Source: an uncultured Eubacteriales bacterium
Lineage (GTDB): Bacteria; Bacillota; Clostridia; Lachnospirales; Bianqueaceae
Length of the DNA: 13,410 nt
Assembly (NCBI GenBank): GCA_902782895.1
Contig: CACZPA010000255.1
Coordinates: 1-13,410, forward strand
Reading direction: 5' to 3'
The position numbers and the translations under genes were made by a program. The notes below the pieces were generated by a model. That model searched no databases, was not told the origin of the DNA, and saw only the letters and a program-made list of their open reading frames with translations. Positions 13,328-13,410 of the stretch are shown piece by piece (the stretch's first letter is position 1; each line of letters opens with the position of its first letter).

Positions 13328-13410
13328 TGCACTTGAGCGATCGGGTGTAACACCCGAAAGAGCAAGTGTGTTATTTTCCCCTGAGGGAGGGTACGGACCG
13401 GAGTCGAGCA
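13328..13410 (+). ncRNA. Start of a structured RNA or riboswitch-like leader of unknown class (partial)
   Basis: Directly after the strong promoter the transcript can fold into CACTTG/CAAGTG (13330-13335 with 13363-13368), a purine-rich internal loop (AGCGA opposite AAGAG), and an inner stem TCGGGTG/CACCCGA closed by a UAA triloop (13341-13357). Then come a small TCCC/GGGA hairpin near 13377-13388 and a possible GGT/ACC element near 13390-13399. No ribosome site followed by an open frame is seen before the window ends. It does not match tmRNA, RNase P, SRP, 6S, T-box, TPP, SAM, lysine or cobalamin signatures I know. It may be an independent RNA or the leader of the next gene. Confidence 0.45.

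Noticed and set aside
13328..13410. Kink-turn in the internal loop of the right-edge RNA
   Set aside because: G-A pairs can be drawn, but the three-base bulge and the junction to the outer stem do not fit the consensus cleanly.

Overview
The window looks like chromosome from a moderately GC-rich Firmicute, most likely a Clostridia member (Lachnospiraceae or Oscillospiraceae type). The grounds are strong AGGAGG-like ribosome sites before almost every gene, sigma-A type promoters with 16-17 base spacers, U-tailed hairpin terminators, a tRNA-Gly gene without an encoded CCA, and protein sequences that resemble clostridial relatives. This placement is inference from sequence style. No phage, insertion sequence, CRISPR array or rRNA was seen.

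Layout. (1) 1-38: the first codons of a minus-strand gene, probably an MFS transporter, diverging from the next unit. (2) 240-5883: one compact plus-strand operon, promoter - trmL - unnamed jelly-roll/FG-GAP propeller protein - proC - proB - proA - terminator. It combines a tRNA wobble methyltransferase with the whole glutamate-to-proline pathway, and in the middle holds a cytoplasmic sugar-binding or lyase-like protein of unknown purpose. (3) 5964-7528: a divergent pair, a VOC (glyoxalase-fold) protein on minus and a YghZ-type aldo/keto reductase on plus, with back-to-back promoters; together they suggest reactive-aldehyde handling. (4) 7577-11413: a second plus-strand operon with a sodium:solute symporter, a DUF4432 aldose-epimerase-like protein and a COG3964-type metal-dependent amidohydrolase, plausibly uptake and breakdown of an acylated sugar or hydroxy-acid compound. 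(5) 11556-12344: a minus-strand DUF1295 membrane protein, convergent with the amidohydrolase across a gap rich in perfect palindromes. (6) 12443-13039: an SRAP (YedK/HMCES) DNA-protein-crosslink protein, divergent from the DUF1295 gene. (7) 13112-13183: tRNA-Gly(GCC) on minus with its own promoter. (8) 13293-13410: a strong promoter followed by the start of a structured RNA or leader of unknown class, cut by the window end.

Most genes are ordinary housekeeping or catabolic genes. The points that stand out are the cytoplasmic propeller protein inside a proline operon, the uncharacterised symporter/epimerase/amidohydrolase set, the unassigned structured RNA at the right edge, and several hairpins and palindromes in the gaps between genes. 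I did not find convincing evidence of a wholly new defence or mobile system here.
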